A DNA stretch of 64,000 nucleotides from Candidatus Pacearchaeota archaeon (GTDB lineage: Archaea; Nanoarchaeota; Nanoarchaeia; Pacearchaeales; GW2011-AR1), in NCBI GenBank assembly GCA_023228245.1, contig JALOBN010000002.1:1-64000 (forward strand). Reading direction: 5' to 3'. The notes under the pieces were generated by a model. The model did no database searches, was not told the origin of the DNA, and saw only the letters and a list, made by a program, of their open reading frames with translations. The stretch's first letter is position 1; each line of letters starts with the position of its first letter. Both the position numbers and the translations under genes were made by a program. Of the stretch, positions 37,726 to 47,329 are shown one piece after another.

Positions 37726-40067
37726 TGGCAACAAAAATAAATCAAGTTCAATTAAAAGTTGTGGAAGCGTTACAGGATGATGCGTATAAAGGTATTGCGA
37801 GAATTGATTCTGAAGTTATGCGACAACTTGATGTTAAAAAAGGAGATGTAATTCTAATAAAAGGAAATAAAGAAACAATTGCGATTGCAGACAGAGCTTA
37901 TCCTGCTGATGTCGGTGCTGGAATAATTCGTATCGACGGTATTTTGAGAAGAAATGCAAAAACAGGAATTGGCGATGTTGTTACAATTACAAAAGCCGAA
38001 GTTAAAGAAGCAAAAAAAGTTGTAATTGCTCCTGCACAAAAAGGAATTATGGTTCAAGCAGATCCTGATAATTTGCGAAGAGGACTTTTAGGAAGAGCAG
38101 TTGTGAAAGGTGACATTGTTGTTCTTGGTGGAGTTCAGCGAAGAAAAGATATTATGTCAGAAGAATTTGGCGGAGACTTAGATGATATTTTTGGTAATCT
38201 TGGAGATATTCTAGGAGGAATGGGTTTCGGAGGATTGGGTGGCGGAGGAATTACACAAATTAAATTTATGGTTGTGAATATAACTCCGAATCAGCCGTGT
38301 TACATTTCTGAAAATACTGAAGTTACTTTAAGTCCGAAAGCAGTTGAACTCAGCGACGAGAAAATTCCTGAAATTACTTATGAAGATATTGGCGGTTTGA
38401 CTGATGAGATTAAAAAAATTCGTGAGCTTGTTGAAATTCCGTTGAAGCATCCTGAAATTTTTGAGAGATTGGGTATTGAACCTCCGAAAGGAATTTTATT
38501 ACACGGGCCGCCTGGAACTGGTAAAACGCTTTTAGCAAAAGCAGTTGCAAATGAATCTGATGCGAATTTTATTTTATTAAACGGGCCAGAAATTATGTCT
38601 AAGTTTTATGGTGAATCTGAAAAAAAGATTAGAGATATTTTTGAAGAAGCGGAAAAAACTGCTCCTGCAATTATTTTTATCGACGAGATTGATGCTATTG
38701 CTCCGAAGAGAGAAGAAGTTCAGGGCGAAGTTGAGAGAAGAGTTGTTTCACAATTATTGACGATGATGGATGGTTTGAAATCTCGTGGTAAAGTTGTTGT
38801 TATCGGTGCAACTAACAGACCTAACGCACTTGATGAAGCATTGAGACGTCCTGGAAGATTTGACAGAGAGTTAGAAATTACTGCCCCAGGTAAACCTGGC
38901 AGATTGCAAATTTTGAAAATTCATACTAGAAATATGCCAATGGATAAAAAAGTAAATCTTGACGAACTTGCTGGAATCACTCACGGATTTGTCGGTGCTG
39001 ATTTAGAATCTTTAACTAAGGAAGCTGCGATTTCTGTTTTGAGAAGATTGCTTCCGCAAATGAATTTAGATAAAGAAGAAAAAATTCCTCAAGAAATTTT
39101 AGAAAAATTAATTGTCGGACACGACGATTTTTCTAACGCTTTGAAAACTGTGCGTCCTTCTGCGATGAGAGAAGTTCTTGTTGAAACTCCAAATGTTGAA
39201 TGGGATTCTGTCGGTGGATTAGATTCTGTGAAACAGGAATTAAGAGAAGCTGTTGAATGGCCGATGGAACACGCTGATAGTTTTGAAAGATTAGGAATTA
39301 AACCTTCGAAAGGCGTTTTGCTTTACGGGCCTCCTGGAACAGGTAAAACACTTTTAGCTAAAGCTGTTGCAAAAGAAACAGAAGCAAATTTTATTCAAGT
39401 TAAAGGACCTTCATTACTTAGCATGTGGGTTGGAAAATCCGAGGAAGGAATGAGAAAAATTTTCGAGAGAGCGAGACAAGTTGCACCTTGTGTTGTTTTC
39501 TTCGACGAGATTGATTCACTTGCAGGCAGAAGAGGAATGGAACAGGGAACAAAAGTTACTGAAAGAGTTTTGAATCAGATGCTTGCAGAAATGGACGGGC
39601 TTGAAGATTTGAAAAGTGTAATTGTTATCGGTGCGACAAATCGTCCTGATATGCTTGATACTGCTTTGCTAAGACCGGGAAGATTTGATAAAATTTTATT
39701 AATCAATGCTCCAGACGAAAAAGGAAGATTGCAGATTTTGAAAATTCATACCAAGAAAATGCCAATCAGTGACGGAGAAAAGTTGCTTAGTGAAAAAGAG
39801 AAAGGAGAATTTTTAAAAGAATTTGCAAAACAAACTGATGGTTATACTGGTGCAGATTTGGAAGCTGTAACAAGAGAAGCCGCTTACTTTGCTTTGAGAA
39901 CAGATATTAATTCACCAAATGTTCAGAAAAAAAATTTTGTTGACGCTCTGCAAAAAATTAGACCGAGTGTTACTGCGCAGACAATTGAATTGTATAAAAA
40001 GATTGAATCAGAATATTTGAAATCAGCAAAGGCAGCTTTACCTATTGATAACACTTATTTGGGATAA
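37725..40067 (+). CDS. cdc48: AAA+ ATPase CDC48/VAT
   Basis: CDC48 unfolds proteins and feeds the proteasome. The 780-aa protein has the N-domain (residues 1-200), D1 with Walker A GPPGTGKT at 261-268, and D2 with GPPGTGKT at 535-542; both are followed by Walker B ([20 protein letters not shown]) and arginine fingers in RRPGRFD and LRPGRFD. The N-domain carries a glycine-rich insertion (about 153-175, [13 protein letters not shown]) that is longer than in Thermoplasma VAT. The C-terminus ends DNTYLG without the usual acidic HbYX-like tail. It is co-translated with the AbrB-like gene. Confidence 0.97.
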   Translation: MATKINQVQLKVVEALQDDAYKGIARIDSEVMRQLDVKKGDVILIKGNKETIAIADRAYPADVGAGIIRIDGILRRNAKTGIGDVVTITKAEVKEAKKVVIAPAQKGIMVQADPDNLRRGLLGRAVVKGDIVVLGGVQRRKDIMSEEFGGDLDDIFGNLGDILGGMGFGGLGGGGITQIKFMVVNITPNQPCYISENTEVTLSPKAVELSDEKIPEITYEDIGGLTDEIKKIRELVEIPLKHPEIFERLGIEPPKGILLHGPPGTGKTLLAKAVANESDANFILLNGPEIMSKFYGESEKKIRDIFEEAEKTAPAIIFIDEIDAIAPKREEVQGEVERRVVSQLLTMMDGLKSRGKVVVIGATNRPNALDEALRRPGRFDRELEITAPGKPGRLQILKIHTRNMPMDKKVNLDELAGITHGFVGADLESLTKEAAISVLRRLLPQMNLDKEEKIPQEILEKLIVGHDDFSNALKTVRPSAMREVLVETPNVEWDSVGGLDSVKQELREAVEWPMEHADSFERLGIKPSKGVLLYGPPGTGKTLLAKAVAKETEANFIQVKGPSLLSMWVGKSEEGMRKIFERARQVAPCVVFFDEIDSLAGRRGMEQGTKVTERVLNQMLAEMDGLEDLKSVIVIGATNRPDMLDTALLRPGRFDKILLINAPDEKGRLQILKIHTKKMPISDGEKLLSEKEKGEFLKEFAKQTDGYTGADLEAVTREAAYFALRTDINSPNVQKKNFVDALQKIRPSVTAQTIELYKKIESEYLKSAKAALPIDNTYLG

Positions 40068-40080
40068 ATTAGTTTATTTC

Positions 40081-40107
40081 TTGTAACTCGCTACTCGCTC
40101 GTTACAA
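40081..40107. terminator. Bidirectional hairpin between cdc48 and map
   Basis: TTGTAAC (40081-40087) pairs with GTTACAA (40101-40107). It lies 14 nt after the cdc48 stop and covers the map stop at 40091, so it could serve both convergent genes. Confidence 0.45.
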
Positions 40108-40969
40108 TTATTTCATCATCGATAAAAATTGTGTTTTCTGTTTGTGCAACTTTTCCTTTTGAACCTTCAATTAACTGAGGATAGTTGTGAATGTTCCCGT
40201 TCATTTCAAGTTGTCTCAGAGAAAATAATGCTTTCGTCCCAAATTTTTTTACAATCCATCTTGAACAGAAGGGAAGAGTTTTGTATTCTTCGACGATGAA
40301 ATTTAATAATTCTCTTGCTCCCGGATTTCTTACATTTTTATCTTCGATAAGCAAATATATTTCTGAAGGTTTTCCTTCGTAAATTTTTCCGCTCCCGTTT
40401 GTTGAGAATGGTTCCATTGCATACAAACCTTTTCCTAATTTTTCCGCTCTTGAATTTTTTACATTAAAAATTGTAAGTCCTGAATGAAGTTCATATTCAT
40501 TCATCTCATGTCCTGTCAAGTTTACTATCGGAGAAAATTTGTAAGATTCAATTGCTTTTTGAATTGCTTCACCGATTTCTCCAAGAGATTTTTTTTCTTT
40601 TACTTTTTCAATTCCTGCGTGCAATCCTTTTTCACTTGCTTCAATTAATTTTTTATTTTCTGCTGAATTTTCTAAATCTACTGAGAATGCTGTGTCTGCA
40701 ATAAATCCGTCGACGTGAACTCCGAAATCAACTTTCAATAATCCTTCTGCTATCGTTTTATCGTCGTGAGATGGTGTAAAGTGGGCAGCAATTTCATTTA
40801 TTGAAAGATTTGTTGGGAATGCGGGTTTTCCTCCAAGTTCAATAATTTTTGATTCTATTTTTTCTGCAATTTCAACTAACAAAGTTCCTTTTTTTATCTG
40901 CGGTTTAATCCAAGTTTTTATTTCACTTGCGATTTTTCCTGCTTTGATTATTTTTTCTTTTCTATTCAT
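40091..40969 (-). CDS. map: Methionine aminopeptidase, type II
   Basis: It removes the initiator methionine. The 292-aa pita-bread metalloprotease has the metal ligands of the family: D in VDFGVHVDGFIADTAFS, H in NLTGHEMNEYELHSG, E in AMEPFSTNGSG and E in FTENT-like AQTENTIFI. The helical insertion that marks type II is present (LPFCSRWIVKKFG). Its start overlaps the stop of the HAD gene as TAATG, so the two are co-translated. Confidence 0.94.
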   Translation of the reverse strand: MNRKEKIIKAGKIASEIKTWIKPQIKKGTLLVEIAEKIESKIIELGGKPAFPTNLSINEIAAHFTPSHDDKTIAEGLLKVDFGVHVDGFIADTAFSVDLENSAENKKLIEASEKGLHAGIEKVKEKKSLGEIGEAIQKAIESYKFSPIVNLTGHEMNEYELHSGLTIFNVKNSRAEKLGKGLYAMEPFSTNGSGKIYEGKPSEIYLLIEDKNVRNPGARELLNFIVEEYKTLPFCSRWIVKKFGTKALFSLRQLEMNGNIHNYPQLIEGSKGKVAQTENTIFIDDEIIVTSE

Positions 40970-41640
40970 TAAAATATCTTCCTTTTTTCATATATATAAA
41001 ACCCACTTTTAACTTTTTTTGGATAAAGTCCTGCTTTTTCTAATATTTTTTCTTCTTGCTGTCTACAGATATAATCTTTTCCACTTTCTTTAATCTTTTT
41101 TCCAAGATTTGTATCATCAATAATAACATCTATATCTCCTGTACAATTTCCTTGATAAGTTTGTAATTTATTTGCAAGAATTATCTGCTTTTTTGTTAAA
41201 CCTTCGTCTAAACTGGCGAGTGATTTTAAAATTATCCCGTAATCATTTCTACTTACTATCCCCACAGACTTTATTCCAAGGGAATTTATTATTTGTTCCC
41301 ATTCTTCATTTATATGCAACTGTTTAGCAACACCATATATTAATTTCATTGGACAACCTTTTAATAAATAGAATAAAGAATGCAAATCTTTTTTTTCTAG
41401 ATATTCTAATCCTCCTTTTACAGTATTCTTTAGAAACCGTAATGGGTTAGGGCTCGCTAAAAAATAATTTATTACTGCTAATATCGCACTATTTTCTCTT
41501 ATATAAGTATCATCAAAATCGGTTAAAATATCAATTGTAGACAATTCTTTTCTTAATGTATTTTCTTCTGAATATAAATTACTCTGTCCAATTCCGTTGA
41601 TTAACTGTGCTGAACCTTCTAAATTCATTAAAACAAACAT
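40969..41640 (-). CDS. HAD-superfamily hydrolase-like protein
   Basis: The 223-aa protein shows HAD motif I (LTDFDDTYI), motif II (GIVSRND) and a later acidic DVIIDDTNLG as motif IV. These phosphatases or phosphotransferases use the first Asp as nucleophile. The cap region is helical (about 55-110). The N-terminal 35 residues have no counterpart I know and could be a misplaced start; M5 or a later Met is possible. It is the first gene of the map operon. Confidence 0.7.
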   Translation of the reverse strand: MFVLMNLEGSAQLINGIGQSNLYSEENTLRKELSTIDILTDFDDTYIRENSAILAVINYFLASPNPLRFLKNTVKGGLEYLEKKDLHSLFYLLKGCPMKLIYGVAKQLHINEEWEQIINSLGIKSVGIVSRNDYGIILKSLASLDEGLTKKQIILANKLQTYQGNCTGDIDVIIDDTNLGKKIKESGKDYICRQQEEKILEKAGLYPKKVKSGFYIYEKRKIF

Positions 41641-41681
41641 TATTTCTTTTTTATAAAAGTTGTGAAAGAGAAATTGGTTAT

Positions 41682-42167
41682 TTATTCATTGATTTTATTT
41701 TCTTTGTATTTTAATCTTCTGCTTTTTGGAACGAAGTTTCCTATTTTATTCTCTGAAGCTTTTCCTGTTCCTAAAAAATCGTCTCCGAATTTCATAATTA
41801 AAAAACCTCTTTTTCCTGTTGTAATATTTAATTCCTGTCCAAGCATCCATTGTTCTGCTTGTTCTTTATTTAATTCAAAAATATTCTTTGTAATTTGTTC
41901 TTTCAATAATTGTGTTCCTTCAATACTTAATCGGATATCTCCTGTTTTCTCGTCGATTTTTGCAAAATAAATTCCAACACCTTCAATTCTTGCGATGTCG
42001 TCAATTTTGAAAATTTCATTTTCTGAAAGGTCTCCAGAAAATAATACAATTCTTTCTTTTCCTAAATGCGCAATTTTCCAAGGAATTTCAGTTATTCCAA
42101 ATTGTTCTTCTAATTGTCCTAAAAGTTTTTCTTTCTCGCTTTTATTGAAAAATTTTAATGGAATCAT
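41682..42167 (-). CDS. PUA-like ribosome biogenesis protein (NOL1/NOP2-associated)
   Basis: The 161-aa protein matches the small archaeal PUA-domain proteins (COG3270 type) that resemble the tail of RsmF/NOP2 methyltransferases: TEIPWKIAHLGKERIVLFSG at the start and KRGFLIMKFGDDFLGTGKASE near the end. PUA domains bind structured RNA. It is the third gene of an ATGA-linked chain beginning with the NSUN methyltransferase, which supports a role in guiding or assisting rRNA/tRNA modification. Confidence 0.8.
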   Translation of the reverse strand: MIPLKFFNKSEKEKLLGQLEEQFGITEIPWKIAHLGKERIVLFSGDLSENEIFKIDDIARIEGVGIYFAKIDEKTGDIRLSIEGTQLLKEQITKNIFELNKEQAEQWMLGQELNITTGKRGFLIMKFGDDFLGTGKASENKIGNFVPKSRRLKYKENKINE

Positions 42168-42766
42168 TTTGATTTTAATCTCCTTTGAAATATCATTGGG
42201 AAAACTATATCACTTAAACAACACGGGATTATTACTGAGACGGAAGTTATTATAAAAATTAAAAATATTGTTAGCATTGAAAAGTTTGTTGAATATGCAA
42301 AAATGTAAAGCAGCGAAGCGAAAACTGAAATGAATACGTGAAGGAAGTGGGGGAATTTTGTTTTTCTTATTAATACTCCAAAAGATGCTCCAACTAAAGA
42401 AGCTCCGAAAATTAAAATGGGATTTTCAAGTGCGGGGAGATGAAAAGAAATTGGAATTCCGAATAGTGAACTTCCGAAGTATGGAAGAATTGAGTCTGAT
42501 AATGTTCCTATAAATAAAGATACAAATATGCTTACAATTATTGCAGGGATTATTTTTTTAGTATGATTGTAAAAAATTGCCGTGGAAACAATTGAGGAAA
42601 ATAAAATATGCATTGGATGGAAAATGTAAAACATTGAAACTGCGTATGAAATAAAATTTTCTTTTAATAACAGGAAAGACATTATAATTACTGATAACAG
42701 CGTCGCTGCTAAAGTGAATGGGATATGCTCTTTCAATTCTTTTAATATTTCAAATTTTAATTTCAT
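42164..42766 (-). CDS. Integral membrane protein between methyltransferase and PUA genes, 200 aa
   Basis: Six hydrophobic segments cover most of the protein after a basic start (MKLKFEILKELKEHIPFT). Conserved-looking polar spots are FHPMHILFSS and IIPCCLSDIVFP, where His, Asp and a Cys pair might bind a metal. I do not recognise the family with certainty. The ATG at 42766 overlaps the NSUN stop as ATGA and its own stop overlaps the PUA-gene start as ATGA, so a membrane protein is tightly coupled to two RNA-modification genes. Confidence 0.75.
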   Translation of the reverse strand: MKLKFEILKELKEHIPFTLAATLLSVIIMSFLLLKENFISYAVSMFYIFHPMHILFSSIVSTAIFYNHTKKIIPAIIVSIFVSLFIGTLSDSILPYFGSSLFGIPISFHLPALENPILIFGASLVGASFGVLIRKTKFPHFLHVFISVFASLLYIFAYSTNFSMLTIFLIFIITSVSVIIPCCLSDIVFPMIFQRRLKSK

Positions 42767-43719
42767 TTTTTCTTCCTCATTTTTGCAATAAAAAATCCTT
42801 CTGTGTTTGCGTTTTGCGGATAAATTCTGCAAGAATATTTTACGTCTTCTAAATATTTTTTATCTTCAAATTTAGTTATTCCTTGAACAAAGTTTAATGG
42901 GAGATTTATTTTTTCTACTTCAACATCAAAATTTTTCAAAGCGAAATCAATTATTTCTTCATTTTCTTCTGGTGCGTGTGTGCAAGTTGAATAAACTAAT
43001 TCTCCGTTTGGTTTTAGAACTTCTATTGCTGAAGAGATTAAAGATTTTTGTAATTTTGATAAATTTTTTATTGTGTTGATGTTCCACATTTCAAGAGTTC
43101 GCGGTGTGCTTCGGATTGTTCCTTCGCCCGAACAAGGTGCGTCAAGTAAAACTTTATCGAATAAAAAATTATTTTCTTTTAGTTTTTTGCATAAAGCAAT
43201 TCCGTCTCTTCGTGTTATTATCATGTTCATAACTCCACATCTTTCTGTGTTTGCGGCTAGGATTTTTATTCTTCCGAATTTGACTTCATTTGCAACGAGC
43301 AAACCTTCGTTTTCCATCATTGCTGCCATTTGTGTTGTCTTGCTTCCTGGCGATGCACAAATGTCCAAAACCATTTCTCCTTTTTTTGGATTTAAAACTA
43401 ATGGGGGTAACATACTTGCGATTTCTTGCATATAAAAATAACCAAGCAAATGTTCAATTGCTCGCCCGACTTCCCCCGGTTTTAATTCTGATTCAATAAT
43501 CATAATTTCTGGATAATTTTTGAACGGGATTTTTATTTCCCAACCTTTTTCTTCCAATCTTTTTTTCAAATCTTTCGGAGAAATTTTGATTGTATTGCAC
43601 CGAATAGATTTTACTGGTTCTTTTTTTAGAATTTCCATATAAGATTCGAAATCTTTTCCTAGAAGTTTTTTCATTCTCTCGAGAAAAAGCGGTTTCGGTT
43701 CGTAATTTTTTTTAGACAT
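42763..43719 (-). CDS. RNA m5C methyltransferase (NSUN/NOP2/RsmB family)
   Basis: A 318-aa SAM-dependent enzyme that methylates cytosine in rRNA or tRNA. The SAM loop is VLDICASPGSKTTQMA, the release cysteine is in DAPCSGEGT, and the catalytic cysteine is in YSTCTHAPEENEE. The N-terminal RNA-binding part (KEPVKSIRCNTIKISP) is present; no PUA domain is attached, but one is encoded two genes downstream. First gene of a three-gene operon. Confidence 0.94.
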   Translation of the reverse strand: MSKKNYEPKPLFLERMKKLLGKDFESYMEILKKEPVKSIRCNTIKISPKDLKKRLEEKGWEIKIPFKNYPEIMIIESELKPGEVGRAIEHLLGYFYMQEIASMLPPLVLNPKKGEMVLDICASPGSKTTQMAAMMENEGLLVANEVKFGRIKILAANTERCGVMNMIITRRDGIALCKKLKENNFLFDKVLLDAPCSGEGTIRSTPRTLEMWNINTIKNLSKLQKSLISSAIEVLKPNGELVYSTCTHAPEENEEIIDFALKNFDVEVEKINLPLNFVQGITKFEDKKYLEDVKYSCRIYPQNANTEGFFIAKMRKKK

Positions 43720-43832
43720 AAATTAGAGAAAGAATAACTATTTTTAGAAGTATCGGTTAATTTACCTTTCTGTAACTACTTCAAAATAACACAAAACATA
43801 AAGTTTATATAATCAAGAAGGGAAATTATTTT

Positions 43833-44279
43833 ATGGAAACGAGAATTTATGCAACACGAAAAGGAAATTTCCAAAATTCGGTTTATCATTTAGTTGATGC
43901 TATTAAAAAAATAGAAGATTCAGATTATAGTACTCGAATTATTTTTCAAAACGGGGAAATTGATATTTCTGTTTTTGATAATATGATTACTTATTCATCT
44001 AAACGTTATTCTTCTAGTGGGATTCAGGAAGTAAATAGATTTACTAAAAAGTTAATTCCTTCTTATCATCCGACTTCTGCAATCGTAAACGCAAAAAAAT
44101 GCATTTTACAAAGAGTTATTAATCTCACAGTTGGAAAAAATGCGGAAATGATTGAGTTTAATTTAGATAAATTATTTCCTAGACCAGAACAGTTAGATAC
44201 TTTTGGAACAAAGAAAAATAATTTAGAAAAAGATGTTGGTTATGGGGCTATTAATATTAATACTGTTAATTTTCGCTAA
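43833..44279 (+). CDS. Hypothetical protein, 148 aa
   Basis: Unrecognised alpha/beta protein. It starts METRIYATRKGNFQNSVYHLVDAIKKIEDSD with alternating strand and helix and has a basic middle (KCILQRVINLTVGKN). TTTATATAA lies about 25 nt upstream of the ATG. It converges on polB and their stop codons interlock as CTAA (TAA against TAG). Confidence 0.6.
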   Translation: METRIYATRKGNFQNSVYHLVDAIKKIEDSDYSTRIIFQNGEIDISVFDNMITYSSKRYSSSGIQEVNRFTKKLIPSYHPTSAIVNAKKCILQRVINLTVGKNAEMIEFNLDKLFPRPEQLDTFGTKKNNLEKDVGYGAININTVNFR

Positions 44280-46753
44280 AATTCTCCTAAGGTAGTTTGC
44301 TTTTTTCCGTCGAGAATTGTTTTTATATCAACATTGAAAACTTGCAAAATATTTTCTACTGCTGGAAGAATCTGGTTTTTCAAATAATATTCTATATTAT
44401 ATTCTCCTGTTTCGTCGACGAGTTTTACTTTTTCACGAATTAATTTTTTCTTTTCTGCAGTTTCTGCAATATAATACTCTATCAAACTTCCCATATCTAT
44501 CGGGATTTCTCTTTCAACCATTTTTTGTGCGGCGATTACGTGCGGAGAAATTGCTTTGTACTCATTCAATGGTTTTTTTAATTGAGTTCGAATTGTCATT
44601 TTTTTCAATTCAATTTTTCTTTCTTTCACTTCTTTGACAATTTTTTTTACATATTCTAAAGCTTTTATTTCGTTGCCTTCTTTCAGTATCATCCGCAAAA
44701 CATTATTCTGGACTTCTCTTGCGAGAGTGCACCAATCTCTTCGGACAGTTTCAAAACCTCGAATTTTTAATTTATCATCTTCACTAATTAAAGCATATTT
44801 TTTCTTTGCACCAAATTCTCCTGTCCTTTTTGTAACCCAAATTCCACGTTTGTAAAAATCCTCTAGCTCAAGTTTCATAATTCCTGGAAGCTCTGAATTT
44901 AATTCTTTCAAGAATTGCTTTGCGTCTTCTTTTGTTTTTTTACCCAATAAAAATCCTATAGAATCTGTGTCGCCGAATATAACTTCATAACCTTTTTCTT
45001 TTGCTTTTTCCATCGTCCATTTATTAAATTTCCTTACGAAAGCTAAAGTTGATGCGGCGGCTTCGATAGAATAATATCTCGCACCGAAAAATCCCATATA
45101 ACCATAATATGCGTTTGCTAGAAGTTTGAAAGCGTTGCTTCTTGCTTTTTTTATTGTGTCTGGTTTTTCTTTTAACTCTTTTTTATATTTTTTTCTTAGT
45201 TCAACAACTTCTTTCAAAAGTTCGGGAAAAAATCCTGGTTTTTTTGAAAAATAAAATTTCCTTTTTTCTTTGTTTAATTCAAATTCTGGTGACTCAATAT
45301 AATCTTTTTCTTTTTTTGCTTCTTTCTCGTCGAGGAGTGTTGCTTTAGACAAATTGTAAGTTGCAATAATTGATGCGTGCATACTTGTGAAATCGAAAAT
45401 TGCCAGGTTTTCATAAAGTCCAGGTGTTGGTGTGAATACAAATGCCCCTTCGTATTTTTCTCTGCCTTTTCTTTCTCCAATCTCGTCGTAAGTCGGACGT
45501 TTTTCTGGAATCTCGTTAAATTTTTCTAAATTGTGAATTATATAATCCTCGACGTTTCTTGACATCCCACTTCTTGAAACATCAAAAACTGGTTCGTGCA
45601 TTGTTCTCGTGAACTCCATTAAATCGGGCCAGACTTTATTAAAAAGTTTGAAAGTTAAAACTGAGTCTTGCAAATTATATTCAAAATATCTTTCCCATTC
45701 GTCGCTTTTTATTTTTGAAGAATGTTTGAATTCAAAACTTTTTTTTGACTCTCCTAAAAATTCATTTGCAACTTCATTCAAAGACAAAGTTTCCGACGAC
45801 ATATATTGTGAGTAAGCAATTTGAATAAATCTCAATAAATCTATGTGAACGATTCCGTTTATTTTTGCAGTTGTCATTATTCCTCTTGAGAATTTTAATT
45901 GGCTTCCGTCGATTCCTAAATCCAATTTTACATTATGCTTTTGTGCTCTTGCTTTTAGGTAAGGGAAATCAAATCCGTCGGAAAAATATCCTGTAATAAA
46001 ATCAGGAGAGATTTTTTTTATTATTTCTGCAAATTTTTCTAAAAGTTCTGCTTCATCTTTTACATATTCGACGTAAGGAAAATTTTCTTGCTTTTTTTGT
46101 GTAATCACTTTTTTGAAATTTTCTGAAACTAAAGATATCATTACGATTTCCCCCTCGCCGATTTTGAATTCGTCGGTTTCAATGTCAAATGCTAAAACTT
46201 TTGGATTAAATTCATCTTTTTTTATAGGAGATATTGAATTAACTCTCAAACATAAATCTACTTTTAATGAATCTGCAATTCCTCCGAATTCTAATGTGTT
46301 GTCTAAAACTTCCCCCGAAATTTCGTACCAATTTAGCGGATTTAATTTTTTTTCAATTATATAATGCGTTATAAATCCTAAGTCGTAACCTCTGCGTTTT
46401 TCAATTTCTGGCATTCCCATTTCGTCGGCAATGTCGTGCAAATCCTTATAATTTGTTGCAAAAATTTTTAGAGCCTTTACTTTTTTCCCTAAGAAATTTT
46501 TTTCATGAAGTTCTGTTTTTTCAACTTTTGTTTGTCTTCCTTTTACGTCCAGATGAATCTTTTCTATTTTTTCCTGTACTTTTTTTATTTCTTTTTCGGA
46601 AATTTTTTCTTTTAAAATTGCCCAGAAATATACCTCGCACGTGTCGATTACACAAACTCTTTTTCCTGATCTGTCCCTTCCAATTATTTTTGCGTAGTTT
46701 CTTCCGTTGAAATCAAAATAATCATAATCTACAGGAATAAATTCTATCTTCAT
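44276..46753 (-). CDS. polB: Family B DNA polymerase
   Basis: The 825-aa replicative polymerase has the 3'-5' exonuclease motif FDIET at 189-193 and TGYFSDGFDFPYL (Exo II), polymerase motif A as DFTSMHASI, motif B KLLANAYYGYMGF and motif C GDTDS at 594-598. The C-terminal KKQTTLGEF is a PIP box for PCNA. Motif A reads DFTSMHAS where archaeal PolB normally has DFxSLYPS; the metal Asp and backbone are kept. There is no intein. The upstream space contains no other gene. Confidence 0.97.
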   Translation of the reverse strand: MKIEFIPVDYDYFDFNGRNYAKIIGRDRSGKRVCVIDTCEVYFWAILKEKISEKEIKKVQEKIEKIHLDVKGRQTKVEKTELHEKNFLGKKVKALKIFATNYKDLHDIADEMGMPEIEKRRGYDLGFITHYIIEKKLNPLNWYEISGEVLDNTLEFGGIADSLKVDLCLRVNSISPIKKDEFNPKVLAFDIETDEFKIGEGEIVMISLVSENFKKVITQKKQENFPYVEYVKDEAELLEKFAEIIKKISPDFITGYFSDGFDFPYLKARAQKHNVKLDLGIDGSQLKFSRGIMTTAKINGIVHIDLLRFIQIAYSQYMSSETLSLNEVANEFLGESKKSFEFKHSSKIKSDEWERYFEYNLQDSVLTFKLFNKVWPDLMEFTRTMHEPVFDVSRSGMSRNVEDYIIHNLEKFNEIPEKRPTYDEIGERKGREKYEGAFVFTPTPGLYENLAIFDFTSMHASIIATYNLSKATLLDEKEAKKEKDYIESPEFELNKEKRKFYFSKKPGFFPELLKEVVELRKKYKKELKEKPDTIKKARSNAFKLLANAYYGYMGFFGARYYSIEAAASTLAFVRKFNKWTMEKAKEKGYEVIFGDTDSIGFLLGKKTKEDAKQFLKELNSELPGIMKLELEDFYKRGIWVTKRTGEFGAKKKYALISEDDKLKIRGFETVRRDWCTLAREVQNNVLRMILKEGNEIKALEYVKKIVKEVKERKIELKKMTIRTQLKKPLNEYKAISPHVIAAQKMVEREIPIDMGSLIEYYIAETAEKKKLIREKVKLVDETGEYNIEYYLKNQILPAVENILQVFNVDIKTILDGKKQTTLGEF

Positions 46754-46825
46754 AAAACAGATATCCTTTTGAATTATTTAAAGATTAGGAATTTTATTTT
46801 TACCTGTGGGGGAAAATTTAAATAC

Positions 46826-46837
46826 TACTATATAGTA
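46826..46837 (+). promoter_or_regulatory. Perfect 12-bp palindrome before the gene at 46846
   Basis: TACTATATAGTA ends 8 nt before the ATG and follows TTTAAATA. A repressor dimer site overlapping the transcription start would look like this, but AT-rich palindromes also arise by chance. Confidence 0.35.
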
Positions 46838-46845
46838 ATACCTTT

Positions 46846-47295
46846 ATGGAAAAAGTTGAGATTGTTATAGGGAGAGAAACATATATTGCAAAAACTGCTT
46901 ATGAAAAAAAAGTTTTTAGAATCTACCGAGAAATAGAAAGAAATCCGGATGGAGATTTAGACGGTGTTGGGCATTGCATATCTTCTGAAATAGAGAAAAT
47001 AATCCATCGACATAATCCTCCTTCAAAAACAATTTCTGCTTTTATGGATTATTTAAATTTAGATTGTAATTCTTTGACCCCCGAACAAATACAGGCTATT
47101 CGATCGGCTTATACCGATTTGCAAAAAATTGGTCGTTATTCGGTGAGAAATCTGTCTAATATTTCGTATATTATAAATAACTTAAGACATAATTTGAAAG
47201 AAGAAAAAGAAGGTCATAGTTTTTTCTTACTTCCTTCTGGAGAGGGAAAATTTATTTTAGCGGGACTTACTGAATTTTGTAAAAAAATTAATTAA
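46846..47295 (+). CDS. Hypothetical protein, 149 aa
   Basis: Unrecognised. A basic, mostly helical protein beginning with a beta hairpin (KVEIVIGRETYIAKTAYEKKVFRIYREIERN). GHCISSEIEKIIHRHNPP could suggest metal binding (H, C, H) but the spacing matches no motif I know. It is 34 nt upstream of fen1 on the same strand. A palindrome overlaps its start region. Confidence 0.6.
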   Translation: MEKVEIVIGRETYIAKTAYEKKVFRIYREIERNPDGDLDGVGHCISSEIEKIIHRHNPPSKTISAFMDYLNLDCNSLTPEQIQAIRSAYTDLQKIGRYSVRNLSNISYIINNLRHNLKEEKEGHSFFLLPSGEGKFILAGLTEFCKKIN

Positions 47296-47329
47296 CAAAC
47301 TATTTATATTTCTATTTCATTGATTTAAT

